From assembly GCF_003730015.1 (NCBI RefSeq), contig NZ_RJTU01000043.1:1-64000 (forward strand): a stretch of DNA of 64,000 bases, written 5' to 3'. The notes under the pieces are model-generated. The model searched no databases and was not told the DNA's origin. It saw only the letters and a list, made by a program, of their open reading frames with translations. Of this stretch, positions 17,124 to 26,221 are shown in pieces. A program made the position numbers and the translations under genes. The number at the start of each line of letters is the position of its first letter. The first letter of the stretch is position 1. The DNA comes from Epilithonimonas hominis. GTDB lineage: Bacteria; Bacteroidota; Bacteroidia; Flavobacteriales; Weeksellaceae.

Positions 17124-18428
17124 ATGAAAAAAATTTGGCAAAAAGATAATGTAAAAACCAATGATTTGATTAACCAGTTTACGGTTGGTAAAGACTTGGA
17201 CTTTGACGATAGATTAGCAAAATACGATGTATTGGGTTCCATTGCCCACGCCAAAATGCTGGCAGAAGTTGGTCTGATTCGTTTGGATGAAGAGCAAGAT
17301 ATCGTTGCGGTTTTGGAAGAAGTTCTTATAGACATCGAAAAAGGAAGTTTCGAAATTGACAAAACAGCAGAAGACATCCATTCTCAAATCGAAACGATTC
17401 TAATTGAGAAACTCGGAGAAACAGGAAAAAAAATCCATACAGCAAGGTCAAGAAACGACCAAGTTTTGACAGATATCAAATTATATCTTTTAGACGAAAT
17501 CCGTGAAATTACTGAACGAACAGATTCATTTTTTCAAATATTGAAAGACAAAGCGAATCAACATAAAAACGTTATATTGCCTGGTTACACGCATTTTCAG
17601 GTTGCGATGCCTTCGTCTTTTGGTTTGTGGTTTGGTGCTTATGCAGAATCTTTGGTTGACGATTTGGAATTGCTGTTTGCAACGAAAAATATCATCAACA
17701 AAAATCCATTAGGTTCGGCTGCAGGCTACGGTTCCTCTTTTCCTATTGACAGAGAAAGTACAACTTATAAATTAGATTTCAGAACACTGAATTATAATGT
17801 AGTTTACGCTCAAATGACTCGTGGAAAATCAGAAAAATTATTGGCTAATTCGCTTTCTGTTTTAGCTGGAACTTTAAGCAAGTTTTCTTACGATGTTTGT
17901 CTTTACCTAAGTCAGAACTTTGATTTCATCAGCTTTCCGAAAGAATTTACAACGGGAAGTAGCATAATGCCACACAAGAAAAATCCGGATATTTTTGAGT
18001 TGGTGAGAGCGAGATGCAACAGAATTCAGGCTTTGCCCAATGAATTGATTTTGTTGACCAATAATTTGCCTTCTGGTTATCACAGGGATTTGCAGTTGAC
18101 GAAAGAAATCCTTTTTCCCGCCATCGATTCTTTGAAAGAATGTTTGGAAATCTTGATTTACACGCTTCCGAACATCGAAGTGAAAGATAATATTCTGGAC
18201 GATGAGAAATATAAATACATCTTCAGTGTTGAAAAAATCAATGAAGAAGTGAAGAAGGGAAAATCATTCCGTGATGCTTATATCCAAATCGGTCAAGAGA
18301 TTGAAAATGGTGTTTTTGAATACGATTACAAAGAACTCCATCATTCTCATCAAGGCAGTTTAGGAAATCTTTGCCTCGATGAAATCGAATATCAATTCAA
18401 TAAAGTTAGAGATAAGTTGTTGGGATAA
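17124..18428 (+). CDS. argH: Argininosuccinate lyase
   Basis: The product is 434 aa from the ATG at 17124; a longer frame back to 17052 would translate the repeat block. The fumarase/aspartase-superfamily signature GSSIMPHKKNP, the HTARSRNDQV motif and the GYTHFQVAMP motif are present. It releases arginine and fumarate from argininosuccinate, completing the pathway begun in this cluster. It is separated from argE by a 346-bp gap of repeats, so it may have its own promoter, although I see no clear one. Confidence 0.95.
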   Translation: MKKIWQKDNVKTNDLINQFTVGKDLDFDDRLAKYDVLGSIAHAKMLAEVGLIRLDEEQDIVAVLEEVLIDIEKGSFEIDKTAEDIHSQIETILIEKLGETGKKIHTARSRNDQVLTDIKLYLLDEIREITERTDSFFQILKDKANQHKNVILPGYTHFQVAMPSSFGLWFGAYAESLVDDLELLFATKNIINKNPLGSAAGYGSSFPIDRESTTYKLDFRTLNYNVVYAQMTRGKSEKLLANSLSVLAGTLSKFSYDVCLYLSQNFDFISFPKEFTTGSSIMPHKKNPDIFELVRARCNRIQALPNELILLTNNLPSGYHRDLQLTKEILFPAIDSLKECLEILIYTLPNIEVKDNILDDEKYKYIFSVEKINEEVKKGKSFRDAYIQIGQEIENGVFEYDYKELHHSHQGSLGNLCLDEIEYQFNKVRDKLLG

Positions 18429-18447
18429 TAATTGAACTTTTGTTTGC

Positions 18448-18535
18448 TTTGCTGAGTTTTACGCATTTGCGAATCTTAAAAATATTTTCAAGTTTGATAA
18501 AGAAAACTTTGCGGACTTTGCGTTTAAGATAAATT
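18448..18535 (+). repeat. CTTTGCG block downstream of argH
   Basis: This third version of the block contains GCTGAG, CGCATTTGCGAATC, ATTTTCAAG and two CTTTGCG words nine bases apart (18507-18526). It does not precede a plus-strand start codon: the next gene is convergent (Lrp, ending at 18536). It lacks the REP-like upstream module that accompanies the two other copies. Confidence 0.55.
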
Positions 18536-18997
18536 TTAATCCAACTTAAACTTAGTCGTCTTTTTAACTTCGGCAAGAACAATAGAACTGTGATATTGCC
18601 CGATGTTAGGACCGTTGGAGATTATATTGACTGTAAAATTATTGTACGAATTGATATCACTCGCAAGAATTTTCAACATATAATCATATTCGCCGGAAAG
18701 ACTGATGATTTCCTGTACTTCATCATATTTGGAAATATAATCTTCGAATTCTTGAAGTGTTTTTTGAGATTGTTCTTTTAGACGAATATTGCAATAAACC
18801 ACGATGTTGATGCCGAGTTTTTCTCGGTTCAAAATCGCAACATATTTTTCTACGACACCTTGTTTTTCAAGGTTTTTGATGCGTTCGTAAGTTGGAGTGA
18901 AAGTGAGTCCGATTTTTTCGGAAATTTCTTTTACAGATAATGTAGAATCCTCTTGTAGAAGCGAAAGTATTAATTTGTCTTTTTTATCCAATCCCAT
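18536..18997 (-). CDS. Lrp/AsnC family transcriptional regulator
   Basis: The product is 153 aa. An N-terminal winged helix (DKLILSLLQEDSTLSVKEI, then ISEKIGLTFTPTYERIKNLE) is followed by the RAM ligand-binding domain (EIISLSGEYDYMLKILASDI). Proteins of this family bind amino acids and form octamers around DNA. It is convergent with argH and divergent from pyrB, so a link to arginine or pyrimidine genes is possible but unproved. A TACTTTTG box on the minus strand at 19016-19023 lies 18 bp upstream of the ATG. Confidence 0.92.
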   Translation of the reverse strand: MGLDKKDKLILSLLQEDSTLSVKEISEKIGLTFTPTYERIKNLEKQGVVEKYVAILNREKLGINIVVYCNIRLKEQSQKTLQEFEDYISKYDEVQEIISLSGEYDYMLKILASDINSYNNFTVNIISNGPNIGQYHSSIVLAEVKKTTKFKLD

Positions 18998-19015
18998 AAT
19001 GGCAAATCATTCTTT

Positions 19016-19023
19016 CAAAAGTA
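19016..19023 (-). promoter_or_regulatory. Bacteroidota -7 box for the Lrp gene
   Basis: The minus-strand sequence TACTTTTG matches TAnnTTTG and lies 18 bp upstream of the start at 18997. No clear -33 partner is seen. Confidence 0.5.
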
Positions 19024-19117
19024 AAGAAAATTTTTGATTGTAAAAATTTTAGAGCAAAAGTTCATTCATATAACATAAAAAATTATGAATAAGATTTCAT
19101 AATATAGAAAATATTGG

Positions 19118-19125
19118 TATCTTTG
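19118..19125 (+). promoter_or_regulatory. pyrB: -7 box of the pyrB leader transcript
   Basis: TATCTTTG matches TAnnTTTG. The expected transcription start lies within a few bases of 19130, so the leader ORF starting at 19132 would be nearly leaderless. The -33 region is weak. Confidence 0.55.
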
Positions 19126-19131
19126 CACCCA

Positions 19132-19206
19132 ATGAATCTGGTACAGAATTTAGCGACAAAAACTATTGGCAAGTTTGCCGACAACAACAATATTTTTTAT
19201 ATTTAA
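19132..19206 (+). CDS. Putative pyrB leader peptide (24 codons)
   Basis: A short frame starts 7 bp after the -7 box and ends with a TAA whose last two bases begin the terminator stem at 19205. Its last codons (AAT ATT TTT TAT ATT TAA) lie on a T-rich stretch just before the hairpin. E. coli pyrBI has the same layout: a U-rich pause region is translated as RNA polymerase slows at low UTP, and the ribosome then prevents the terminator from folding. Whether this frame is translated is unknown. The 24-residue product has no other recognisable feature. Confidence 0.5.
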   Translation: MNLVQNLATKTIGKFADNNNIFYI

Positions 19207-19234
19207 CGAAGTCTTTTTAGGCTTCGTTTTTTTT
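19205..19234 (+). terminator. Attenuator-type intrinsic terminator in the pyrB leader
   Basis: The stem AACGAAGTC (19205-19213) pairs with GGCTTCGTT (19220-19228), giving nine pairs with one G-T, a 6-base loop and a T-run at 19229-19234. No plus-strand gene lies upstream within 700 bp, so its target is the pyrB message itself. It sits 18 bp before the pyrB ATG. Confidence 0.75.
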
Positions 19235-19251
19235 ATTTAAAAATTTGAGAT

Positions 19252-20154
19252 ATGATTAAGCTTTCCCGCACATCTACAGAAAGTATAGAGAAAATTTTAA
19301 AAGAAGCTCAGGCGTTTTCAGAAGGAAAGATTAGCAAGATTGAAGGCGATGTTTTCGCCGCGAACCTGTTTTTTGAGAATAGCACGAGAACCAAAACAAG
19401 TTTTGAAGTTGCAGAAAAGAAATTGGGACTTCAAGTTATCGATTTCGAAGCTGATAAAAGTTCCATTGCAAAAGGCGAAACACTTTTGGATACGATTAAA
19501 ACCCTGGAAGCTATTGGCGTAGAAGTCGCGGCAATCAGACATTCGGAAACACGTTATTATGACGCATTGAAAGATACTAAATTAAGTATCGTAAATGCAG
19601 GTGACGGAACGGGACATCATCCTTCGCAAGCCATTTTGGATGCAATGACAATCATTCAGGAATTTGGAAAAATCGAAGGCCTTAAGATAGGAATCGTTGG
19701 TGATGTAAAACACAGCCGCGTTGCGAATTCAGATTCGGGATTATTCAGAAGGTTAGGTGCGAAAGTTTATTTCTCCGGACCAGAATTTTGGTTTGACGAA
19801 GGAATGTTGGTGAACGGAACTTATATGCAGTTTGATGACCTTGTAAAAGAAGTTGACGTTTTGATTTTATTAAGAATCCAGCACGAGCGTCACGAGAAAA
19901 GCTTCAATTTCAAGTCTGAAGATTATTTGAAGAAATTTGGTTTGACAAAAGAGCGTGAAGCGAAAATGAAACCGACATCCATCATTATGCATCCGGCGCC
20001 AATCAACAGAGGAGTGGAAATTGATTCAGAATTAGTTGAATGCGAAAGGTCGAGAATTTTCAAACAAATGCAAAACGGCGTTTTTGCTAGAATGGCAATC
20101 CTTAAATATGATTTAGAAAACAGAGGATTCAAATTCATCGACTCCAAAAATTAA
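19252..20154 (+). CDS. pyrB: Aspartate carbamoyltransferase, catalytic subunit
   Basis: The product is 300 aa. It transfers the carbamoyl group to aspartate, the first committed step of pyrimidine synthesis. The carbamoyl-phosphate loop FENSTRTKTSFE, the GDGTGHHPSQAILD motif and MHPAPINRGVEI are present. No pyrI regulatory subunit follows. A terminator at 20165-20188 separates it from carA, so it is mainly a single-gene transcript, controlled by the leader attenuator described separately. Confidence 0.96.
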   Translation: MIKLSRTSTESIEKILKEAQAFSEGKISKIEGDVFAANLFFENSTRTKTSFEVAEKKLGLQVIDFEADKSSIAKGETLLDTIKTLEAIGVEVAAIRHSETRYYDALKDTKLSIVNAGDGTGHHPSQAILDAMTIIQEFGKIEGLKIGIVGDVKHSRVANSDSGLFRRLGAKVYFSGPEFWFDEGMLVNGTYMQFDDLVKEVDVLILLRIQHERHEKSFNFKSEDYLKKFGLTKEREAKMKPTSIIMHPAPINRGVEIDSELVECERSRIFKQMQNGVFARMAILKYDLENRGFKFIDSKN

Positions 20155-20164
20155 AATATTTATT

Positions 20165-20188
20165 CACGCTTTCGGGCGTGTTTTTTTT
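20165..20188 (+). terminator. Intrinsic terminator after pyrB
   Basis: CACGC (20165-20169) pairs with GCGTG (20176-20180) around the loop TTTCGG, followed by eight T (20181-20188). It begins about 10 bp after the pyrB stop. Confidence 0.8.
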
Positions 20189-20197
20189 GAGGTTAAA

Positions 20198-20288
20198 GTC
20201 AGAAGTCTGATGACCGATGACAGAAGATGAAATAAGTAATAGTAAAACTTCGGACTTCGGGCTTCCGTCTTCCGACTTAAAAGTAAAA
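20198..20288 (+). repeat. Two runs of 7-bp tandem units before carA
   Basis: The first run (20198-20225) has four heptamers starting GTCAGAA and GTCTGAT. The second (20247-20288) has six heptamers: ACTTCGG twice, then GCTTCCG, TCTTCCG, ACTTAAA and AGTAAAA. It ends exactly at the carA ATG (20289), so phase with the start codon is exact. The same ACTTCGG family occurs upstream of carB and upstream of the ATP-grasp gene starting at 47422. Confidence 0.75.
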
Positions 20289-21362
20289 ATGAAAAAGAAG
20301 TTAATATTAGAATCCGGCGAAGTTTTTTACGGAACGGGATTCGGAGCAGAGCAGGACACTGCCGGAGAAGTAGTTTTCAACACGGGAATGACGGGTTATC
20401 AAGAACTGATTTCCGACCCAAGTTATTGCGGACAAATCGTTTGTATGACGTATCCTTTGATTGGAAATTACGGAATTAATCGTGACGATTACGAAAGCAT
20501 CGAACCTGCAATCAAAGGTTTGATTGTAAAAGAATTGTGTGATTTGCCTTCCAATTTCAGAACTCAAATCACTTTGGACGAATTGTTCCAGAAGAAAAAC
20601 TTGTCAGGAATCTCAGGAATCGACACCAGAAGATTAACAAGAATCCTTAGAAACAAAGGGGTTGAAAAAGGAAAAATCGTCAATGCAGATGCAGATGAAA
20701 AAGCAGTAATCGAAGAACTAAAAGCGACTCAATTTCCAACAAATCAAGTAGAACAGGTTTCTACAAAAACGTCTTATGCAAGTCCGGGAAGAGGTTTTAA
20801 AGTGGTTTTGGTTGATTTCGGTTCCAAGTTGGGAATCATCCGAGAGTTGTCTCAAAGAAATTGTGACATCATCGTAGTTTCTCACGACACAACTGCAGAA
20901 GAAATTCTATTAATGGATCCAGACGGAATTATGCTTTCCAACGGCCCTGGCGATCCGGAAGATAATGCGGAAGCTTTGGTAATGATTCAGAAGTTATTAG
21001 GAAAAGTTCCAATTTTTGGGATTTGTTTAGGTCATCAGTTGATTGGTTTGGCTTGTGGCGCAAAAACTTACAAACTGAAATTCGGGCACAGAGGTGGAAA
21101 TCATCCTGTTTTGGATTTAGAAAAGAACAAAGTGGCAATCACTTCTCAAAATCACGGTTATGCAATTGACCAAGAATCTTTGAAGAATACAGATTTAGTA
21201 GAAACTCACATCGCTTTGAATGACAGAACAAACGAAGGTGTGAAACATAAAATCCATCCTTGTTTTTCAGTTCAATACCATCCAGAGGCAAGTCCAGGTC
21301 CGGAAGATGCGAATTATCTTTTTGATAATTTCATCACTTTGATGGAGGATTTTAAGAAATAA
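20289..21362 (+). CDS. carA: Carbamoyl-phosphate synthase, small (glutaminase) subunit
   Basis: The product is 357 aa from the ATG at 20289; upstream codons translate the heptamer repeat. The N-terminal CPSase domain (LILESGEVFYGTGFGAE, GMTGYQE) is followed by a class I amidotransferase with the nucleophile in FGICLGHQL and the His-Glu pair in QYHPEASPGPED. It supplies ammonia to CarB. An unrelated gene and 950 bp separate it from carB, which is unusual for this pair. Confidence 0.96.
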   Translation: MKKKLILESGEVFYGTGFGAEQDTAGEVVFNTGMTGYQELISDPSYCGQIVCMTYPLIGNYGINRDDYESIEPAIKGLIVKELCDLPSNFRTQITLDELFQKKNLSGISGIDTRRLTRILRNKGVEKGKIVNADADEKAVIEELKATQFPTNQVEQVSTKTSYASPGRGFKVVLVDFGSKLGIIRELSQRNCDIIVVSHDTTAEEILLMDPDGIMLSNGPGDPEDNAEALVMIQKLLGKVPIFGICLGHQLIGLACGAKTYKLKFGHRGGNHPVLDLEKNKVAITSQNHGYAIDQESLKNTDLVETHIALNDRTNEGVKHKIHPCFSVQYHPEASPGPEDANYLFDNFITLMEDFKK

Positions 21363-21373
21363 TTTGAGTTAAG

Positions 21374-21436
21374 TAGACAGTCAAAGAAGCGAAGTAGATT
21401 GTCAGAGGTGTGAAATAGACAGTCAAAGGTGTGAAA
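21374..21436 (+). repeat. Three 21-bp tandem repeats after carA
   Basis: The three units are 21374-21394, 21395-21415 and 21416-21436. Each starts TAGA and contains TTGTCA or CAGTCA then GTGAAA or GCGAAG. Each 21-mer is three 7-mers, so the period of 7 seen elsewhere recurs here at a higher order. The repeats lie between carA and the orphan gene. Confidence 0.8.
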
Positions 21437-21485
21437 TCAATCATTAATAAAAGCCCTTATTTGAAATTAAATACAAGATTTAAAG

Positions 21486-22190
21486 ATGAGACTTATTAAT
21501 AAGAAAATAGACGATTGGACTGAACCCTATGTAACAATTTATGGTTCAAACCAAGTACAGGATAAAGATTTAAAATCTATAAATCCAGTGAAATATTTTT
21601 TGAATTTAACACAGCCAAATATTTTTAAATGTTATGCAATTTCATTGGCTTCGTACTGGATTTATAAAACAAATAATATTCACGAAATAAAAATAAATAT
21701 AAATGAGTCGGAGGGAGAGTTTCCCGAAGAAGATTATGATAGGATAAGTTGGAGAGATTTTTATAAGTATAAAAATGTTGAATTCGATTTAAATAAAGCT
21801 ATGATTGACGCAGTAGAATGGAAACGCCCTTTTGGAAAGCAAATGAATAATGAATTGTATTGTGGAGAAGGGTTGATGGATAAAGAACATTTGATTTCAT
21901 TTGTAAATACGGTACTTTCAATCTATGGAGACCAAGAAATTGAGGCATTTTATGTATTTATGGCAACAGAAAAGTATGAAGAAGATGAGCTTTTTGTTGG
22001 AAAAATATCTGAACTTCCCCATCTTTTAAATAATAAATCAAGACCTCCAAGTTTAATTTATCCAAAAGAAAAAAATTGGTTAATCAATACAGATTATGAT
22101 TTGCCATTTTCAACTATTGGTGGAGAATGTAAGTTAATAAATCAGCTTGTTGAAAATAATCGTGAAGAAATTTATAAAGTAGAATATTAA
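21486..22190 (+). CDS. Orphan protein of unknown function between carA and carB
   Basis: The product is 234 aa with no signal peptide or membrane segment and no motif I recognise. It is acidic and rich in aromatic residues, and its middle carries EEDYDRISWRDFYKYKN. The gene is more AT-rich than carA and carB and uses more AAT/ATA-type codons. It is flanked by 21-bp tandem repeats upstream and a repeat-rich spacer downstream, so a later insertion is likely. Soluble proteins of this kind are sometimes immunity-type or stress proteins, but nothing here shows that. Confidence 0.6.
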   Translation: MRLINKKIDDWTEPYVTIYGSNQVQDKDLKSINPVKYFLNLTQPNIFKCYAISLASYWIYKTNNIHEIKININESEGEFPEEDYDRISWRDFYKYKNVEFDLNKAMIDAVEWKRPFGKQMNNELYCGEGLMDKEHLISFVNTVLSIYGDQEIEAFYVFMATEKYEEDELFVGKISELPHLLNNKSRPPSLIYPKEKNWLINTDYDLPFSTIGGECKLINQLVENNREEIYKVEY

Positions 22191-22273
22191 AGCAACGTTC
22201 ATCATTGAATAGGAATCTAAACTGTTGAGATTCTTTCAGAATGACAAAGCAACGCAAGAAATAAAATAAAAAA

Positions 22274-22315
22274 TCTTCCGACATCCATCATCGGACTTCG
22301 GACAAAAAAAGTAAA
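22274..22315 (+). repeat. 7-bp tandem units before carB
   Basis: Six heptamers run from TCTTCCG through ACATCCA, TCATCGG and ACTTCGG into ACAAAAA and AAGTAAA, one base short of the carB ATG. The words are shared with the runs before carA and before the ATP-grasp genes at 47422 and 49482. Confidence 0.7.
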
Positions 22316-22316
22316 A

Positions 22317-25300
22317 ATGAAAAGAACAGATATACAAACAATTTTAGTAATCGGCTCAGGCCCAATCATTATTGGACAGGCTGCGGAATTTGATTATTCG
22401 GGAACACAGGCTTGCCTTTCTTTGAAGGAAGAAGGTTACAAAGTGATTTTGATTAATTCCAATCCTGCGACGATAATGACAGATGTGGAGATTGCCGATA
22501 AAGTTTATATTGAACCGATTTCTTTGGAATTCGTTTCCAGAATCATCCGAAAAGAACGTCCGGATGCACTTCTTCCAACTTTGGGAGGACAAACCGGACT
22601 GAATATGGCGGTTGAATTACAGAAATCCGGAATTCTTGAAGAATGTAAAGTGGAAGTTTTAGGAACGAAACTTTCAGCGATTAATCAGGCAGAAGACAGA
22701 GATTTGTTCCGCGAATTGATGCGCGAACTGAACGAACCGGTTCCAGAATCTGACATCGTCACTACTGTTGAAGGTGCTTTAGCTTTCGCTGATAATTTAG
22801 GTTATCCTGTGATTGTTCGCCCTGCTTTTACAATGGGAGGAACCGGCGGCGGAATTGCTTCCAATGAATCGGAGCTGCGTGAAATCGCTGAATTAGGATT
22901 GAAACATTCGCCTGTGACTCAATGTTTGATAGAAAGGTCAATCGCAGGTTTCAAAGAAATTGAATATGAAGTAATGCGAGATTCCAACGACAACGCGATT
23001 GTGGTCTGTAATATGGAAAACATCGACCCGGTTGGTGTTCACACAGGAGATTCGATTGTGGTGGCGCCTTCGCAGACACTTTCTGACAGGGAATATCAGT
23101 TACTGAGAAATGCTTCTCTTAAAATCATCAGAGCTTTAGGAATCGAAGGTGGATGTAACGTTCAATTGGCATTAGACCCGCATTCATTCAATTATTATAT
23201 CATCGAGGTTAATCCAAGAGTTTCGCGTTCATCGGCTTTGGCAAGTAAAGCAACAGGTTATCCAATTGCCAAAATCGCAGCAAAAATTGCAGTTGGTTTG
23301 ACATTGGACGAAATCAAAAATCCTGTAACAGGAACGTCTTACGCTTGTTTCGAACCGGCTTTGGATTATGTTGTGACTAAGTTTCCGAGATTTCCATTCG
23401 ATAAATTTGAAACGGCTGACAGAAGATTGTCAACGCAGATGAAAGCAACAGGCGAAGTAATGGCAATAGGAAGAAATTTCGAAGAGTCTTTGCAAAAAGC
23501 GATTCGTTCTTTGGAAACAGGATTGAGACATCTTGGACTTAAGAAAAAACAGGCGGATGCTTTAACAGCCGAGGAAATCGAAAGAAGAATCCGGGTTTGT
23601 GATGACGAACGATTATTTATCATCGGAGATGCTTTAAGAAGAGGTTACGATTGGGAACAGATTGTGGAATGGAGTAAAATTGATAAATTCTTCATCTGGA
23701 AAATCAAAAAACTGATTGATTTCGAAACGACAATCAAGGAAAATAAATTCAACAAAGAAATTCTTCTCGAAGCTAAAAAATTAGGTTTCGCAGATTTGAA
23801 TATCGCGCATCTTTGGGAAACAACTCAGAAAGAAGTGTTCCAATTCAGAAAAGACAACGGAATAATGCCGGTTTACAAAATGGTGGACACTTGTGCTGCC
23901 GAATTCGAATCGGAAACACCTTATTTCTATGGAACTTACGAAGAGGAGAATGAAAGTGTAGTTTCTGAAAAAGAAAAAATCATAGTTCTTGGTTCTGGTC
24001 CAATCAGAATTGGTCAAGGAGTTGAGTTTGACTATGCAACCGTACATTCGGTTTGGGCGATTCAGCAGATGGGTTACGAGGCGATTATCATCAATTCAAA
24101 TCCGGAAACAGTGTCCACAGACTTCTCGATTTCTGATAAATTATACTTCGAACCTTTGGCAGAAGAAGATGTGATGAATATTATCGAACTTGAAAAACCA
24201 AAAGGCGTTGTAGTTCAGTTCGGAGGACAGACGGCGATTAATTTGGCCGATAAATTAGCCGCTTACGGTGTTCAGATCTTGGGAACTTCTCTTGAAGATT
24301 TGGACAGAGCCGAGAATAGAGACAAATTCGAAAAAGCACTTCAAGATTTAGGGATTCCACAACCGCTTGGGAAAACTTCGACTTCAAAAGAAGAAGCGAT
24401 TGTAATTGCCAACGAAATTGGTTACCCGGTTTTGGTTCGTCCGAGTTATGTTTTGGGAGGTCGTGCTATGGAAATAGTTTATTCTGAAAAAGAACTCGCT
24501 CACTATATGGAAAATGCTGTGGATGCAAGTCCGGAACACCCGGTTCTGATTGACCGTTACTTGACAGGAAAAGAAGTGGAGGTGGATGCGATTTCTGACG
24601 GAGAAACAGTGGTGATTCCGGGAATTATGGAACACATCGAAAGAGCGGGCGTTCACTCTGGAGATTCGATTGCGGTTTATCCACCTCAGACTTTGACGGA
24701 GACTCAAATCAAAACATTAGAAGATTATACTCAGAGACTAGCAAAAGGATTGAATGTCATTGGATTAATGAATATTCAATACGTGATTTCAGGCGGAGAA
24801 GTTTTCGTTATCGAAGTGAATCCACGTTCGTCCAGAACCGTTCCTTTCTTATCGAAAATTACTGATGTTCCAATGGCGAATCTGGCAACAAAAGCAATAC
24901 TTGGAACAAAACTCAAAGACCTTGGTTACCAATCAGGATTAGTTCCGAATAAAGAAGGAATCTTCGTGAAAGTTCCGGTTTTCTCTTTCAGTAAATTGAC
25001 GAAAGTTGATATCCAATTAGGACCTGAAATGAAATCGACAGGAGAAGTAATGGGGAAAGATTCGACATTCGAAAAAGCTTTGTATAAAGGATTAATCGGT
25101 GCGGGAAGAAAAGTTCCGACGCACGGTTCTATCTTGTTTACGGTTTCAGATTCAGATAAGGAAGAAGCTTCTTTGTTGGCAAAAAGATTTCAGGAAGCTG
25201 GTTTCAGAATCTGGGCAACAGAAGGAACAGCGAAATACTTCGAGGAAAAAGGAATCCATACGAAAATCGGTTATAAAATAGGAGAGGAAGATGTCAACTT

Positions 25301-25496
25301 GATTGATTTGATTCAGAAAGGAAAAGTTCAGTACGTTGTAAATACGACTACGAAAGGAAAACAAGCCGAAAGAGACGGTTTCCAAATCCGAAGAATGTCG
25401 GTAGAAAACGGTGTTCCTTGTCTGACTTCAATGGATACTGTTGAAGCGATTTTGAAAGTGATAGAAAGTATGAGTTTCAAGATGGAGACGATGTAG
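22317..25496 (+). CDS. carB: Carbamoyl-phosphate synthase, large subunit
   Basis: The product is 1059 aa, normal for the family. Two homologous ATP-grasp halves are evident, each with a GSGPI-IGQ start (residues 12-18 and about 560) and an NPRxSRS/T motif ([10 protein letters not shown] and [10 protein letters not shown]). A C-terminal MGS-like allosteric domain follows, with [13 protein letters not shown] and [14 protein letters not shown], where UMP or ornithine binds in relatives. Its carbamoyl phosphate is needed by PyrB and by ArgF' in the same window. Confidence 0.97.
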   Translation: MKRTDIQTILVIGSGPIIIGQAAEFDYSGTQACLSLKEEGYKVILINSNPATIMTDVEIADKVYIEPISLEFVSRIIRKERPDALLPTLGGQTGLNMAVELQKSGILEECKVEVLGTKLSAINQAEDRDLFRELMRELNEPVPESDIVTTVEGALAFADNLGYPVIVRPAFTMGGTGGGIASNESELREIAELGLKHSPVTQCLIERSIAGFKEIEYEVMRDSNDNAIVVCNMENIDPVGVHTGDSIVVAPSQTLSDREYQLLRNASLKIIRALGIEGGCNVQLALDPHSFNYYIIEVNPRVSRSSALASKATGYPIAKIAAKIAVGLTLDEIKNPVTGTSYACFEPALDYVVTKFPRFPFDKFETADRRLSTQMKATGEVMAIGRNFEESLQKAIRSLETGLRHLGLKKKQADALTAEEIERRIRVCDDERLFIIGDALRRGYDWEQIVEWSKIDKFFIWKIKKLIDFETTIKENKFNKEILLEAKKLGFADLNIAHLWETTQKEVFQFRKDNGIMPVYKMVDTCAAEFESETPYFYGTYEEENESVVSEKEKIIVLGSGPIRIGQGVEFDYATVHSVWAIQQMGYEAIIINSNPETVSTDFSISDKLYFEPLAEEDVMNIIELEKPKGVVVQFGGQTAINLADKLAAYGVQILGTSLEDLDRAENRDKFEKALQDLGIPQPLGKTSTSKEEAIVIANEIGYPVLVRPSYVLGGRAMEIVYSEKELAHYMENAVDASPEHPVLIDRYLTGKEVEVDAISDGETVVIPGIMEHIERAGVHSGDSIAVYPPQTLTETQIKTLEDYTQRLAKGLNVIGLMNIQYVISGGEVFVIEVNPRSSRTVPFLSKITDVPMANLATKAILGTKLKDLGYQSGLVPNKEGIFVKVPVFSFSKLTKVDIQLGPEMKSTGEVMGKDSTFEKALYKGLIGAGRKVPTHGSILFTVSDSDKEEASLLAKRFQEAGFRIWATEGTAKYFEEKGIHTKIGYKIGEEDVNLIDLIQKGKVQYVVNTTTKGKQAERDGFQIRRMSVENGVPCLTSMDTVEAILKVIESMSFKMETM

Positions 25497-25542
25497 ACAA
25501 TTTGTCAAAGTTCCAAATCTTTGACCAACTTTTCAAAATAGA

Positions 25543-25572
25543 AAAGCGAAAGGTAATTCTTTCGCTTTTTTT
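25543..25572 (+). terminator. Terminator after carB
   Basis: AAAGCGAAAG (25543-25552) and CTTTCGCTTT (25559-25568) form a 10-bp stem around GTAATT, with a T-run to 25572. It lies between the convergent carB and toxin genes. Confidence 0.8.
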
Positions 25573-25864
25573 ATGGATATTTTTCAGGATGTTGAGAAGT
25601 GTGAAAAACTCTTGCAATCAAAATAATATTTTCTTTATTGTCAAAAGAGAAAAATATTAAGAAAGGATATTTTACTAATGGCTTAGCTCGGAATTCTTCA
25701 AACCAAATTTTAAAATAAGGATTGTCAGAAGTTATTTTTATTGATTTTCTAAAGTCCTTAATAAAATTATCTGCAACTTTTTTGCTTGCGTTTTCCCGAT
25801 AATATAAATATGAATTTTCTAAGTCTAATTTTGCCTCATCAGAAATAATGACTTTAAATGCCAT
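25571..25864 (-). CDS. RelE/ParE-family toxin
   Basis: The product is 97 aa from the ATG at 25864. The fold signature of ParE/RelE is visible: ISDEAKLDLENSYLYY at the N-terminus, the core ADNFIKDFRKSIKI and the C-terminal strands YPFLIFFSFDNKENIILIARVFHTSQ, with the basic/His residues typical of ParE. It overlaps the end of the antitoxin gene by 11 bp. Whether it targets gyrase (ParE) or ribosomal mRNA (RelE) cannot be told; the RVFHT ending is closer to ParE. Confidence 0.88.
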   Translation of the reverse strand: MAFKVIISDEAKLDLENSYLYYRENASKKVADNFIKDFRKSIKITSDNPYFKIWFEEFRAKPLVKYPFLIFFSFDNKENIILIARVFHTSQHPEKYP

Positions 25865-26099
25865 ATTTTTCACTCATTTCGTTCAGAAAAATATTGATTT
25901 CTGTATGTTCAGAATAAGGGCGTTCTCGTATTTTGGAAAGACTTTCTTTTTGCTCTTCTGAAAGTTCGAAATTAATATGTTCTTTATTCTCATCAATTTC
26001 AGATAAATAAGCCGAAATCCTTTCCAGGACTTCTTTTGGGACATTTTTTAATTTGTCTATAATTTCTTGATAAAGCGTTTGTTTAGAAATATCCATCAT
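25854..26099 (-). CDS. Antitoxin of the RelE/ParE pair
   Basis: The product is 81 aa, acidic and largely helical, and precedes the toxin in the usual order. The C-terminal part (SLSKIRERPYSEHTEINIFL) is probably the toxin-wrapping segment. A second ATG at 26096 would remove one residue. The N-terminal part carries no clear ribbon-helix-helix motif, so how it represses its own promoter is not evident. A TAACTTTG box lies 13 bp upstream. Confidence 0.82.
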   Translation of the reverse strand: MMDISKQTLYQEIIDKLKNVPKEVLERISAYLSEIDENKEHINFELSEEQKESLSKIRERPYSEHTEINIFLNEMSEKYGI

Positions 26100-26111
26100 T
26101 TATAATTTTAT

Positions 26112-26119
26112 CAAAGTTA
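26112..26119 (-). promoter_or_regulatory. -7 box of the toxin-antitoxin operon
   Basis: The minus-strand sequence TAACTTTG matches TAnnTTTG, 13 bp upstream of the antitoxin ATG. Confidence 0.55.
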
Positions 26120-26221
26120 ATAAAATGATTATAATATGATAATTTAAAATTGTACTTTTAAATCAAATAAAAATCTATGAAATCGCAGATTCACGAATTC
26201 CAAAATAAAAATAAATCTAAG

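Noticed and set aside
21374-21436. Three 21-bp direct repeats as a possible CRISPR array
   Set aside because: The units are contiguous with no spacers, and no cas genes are nearby.
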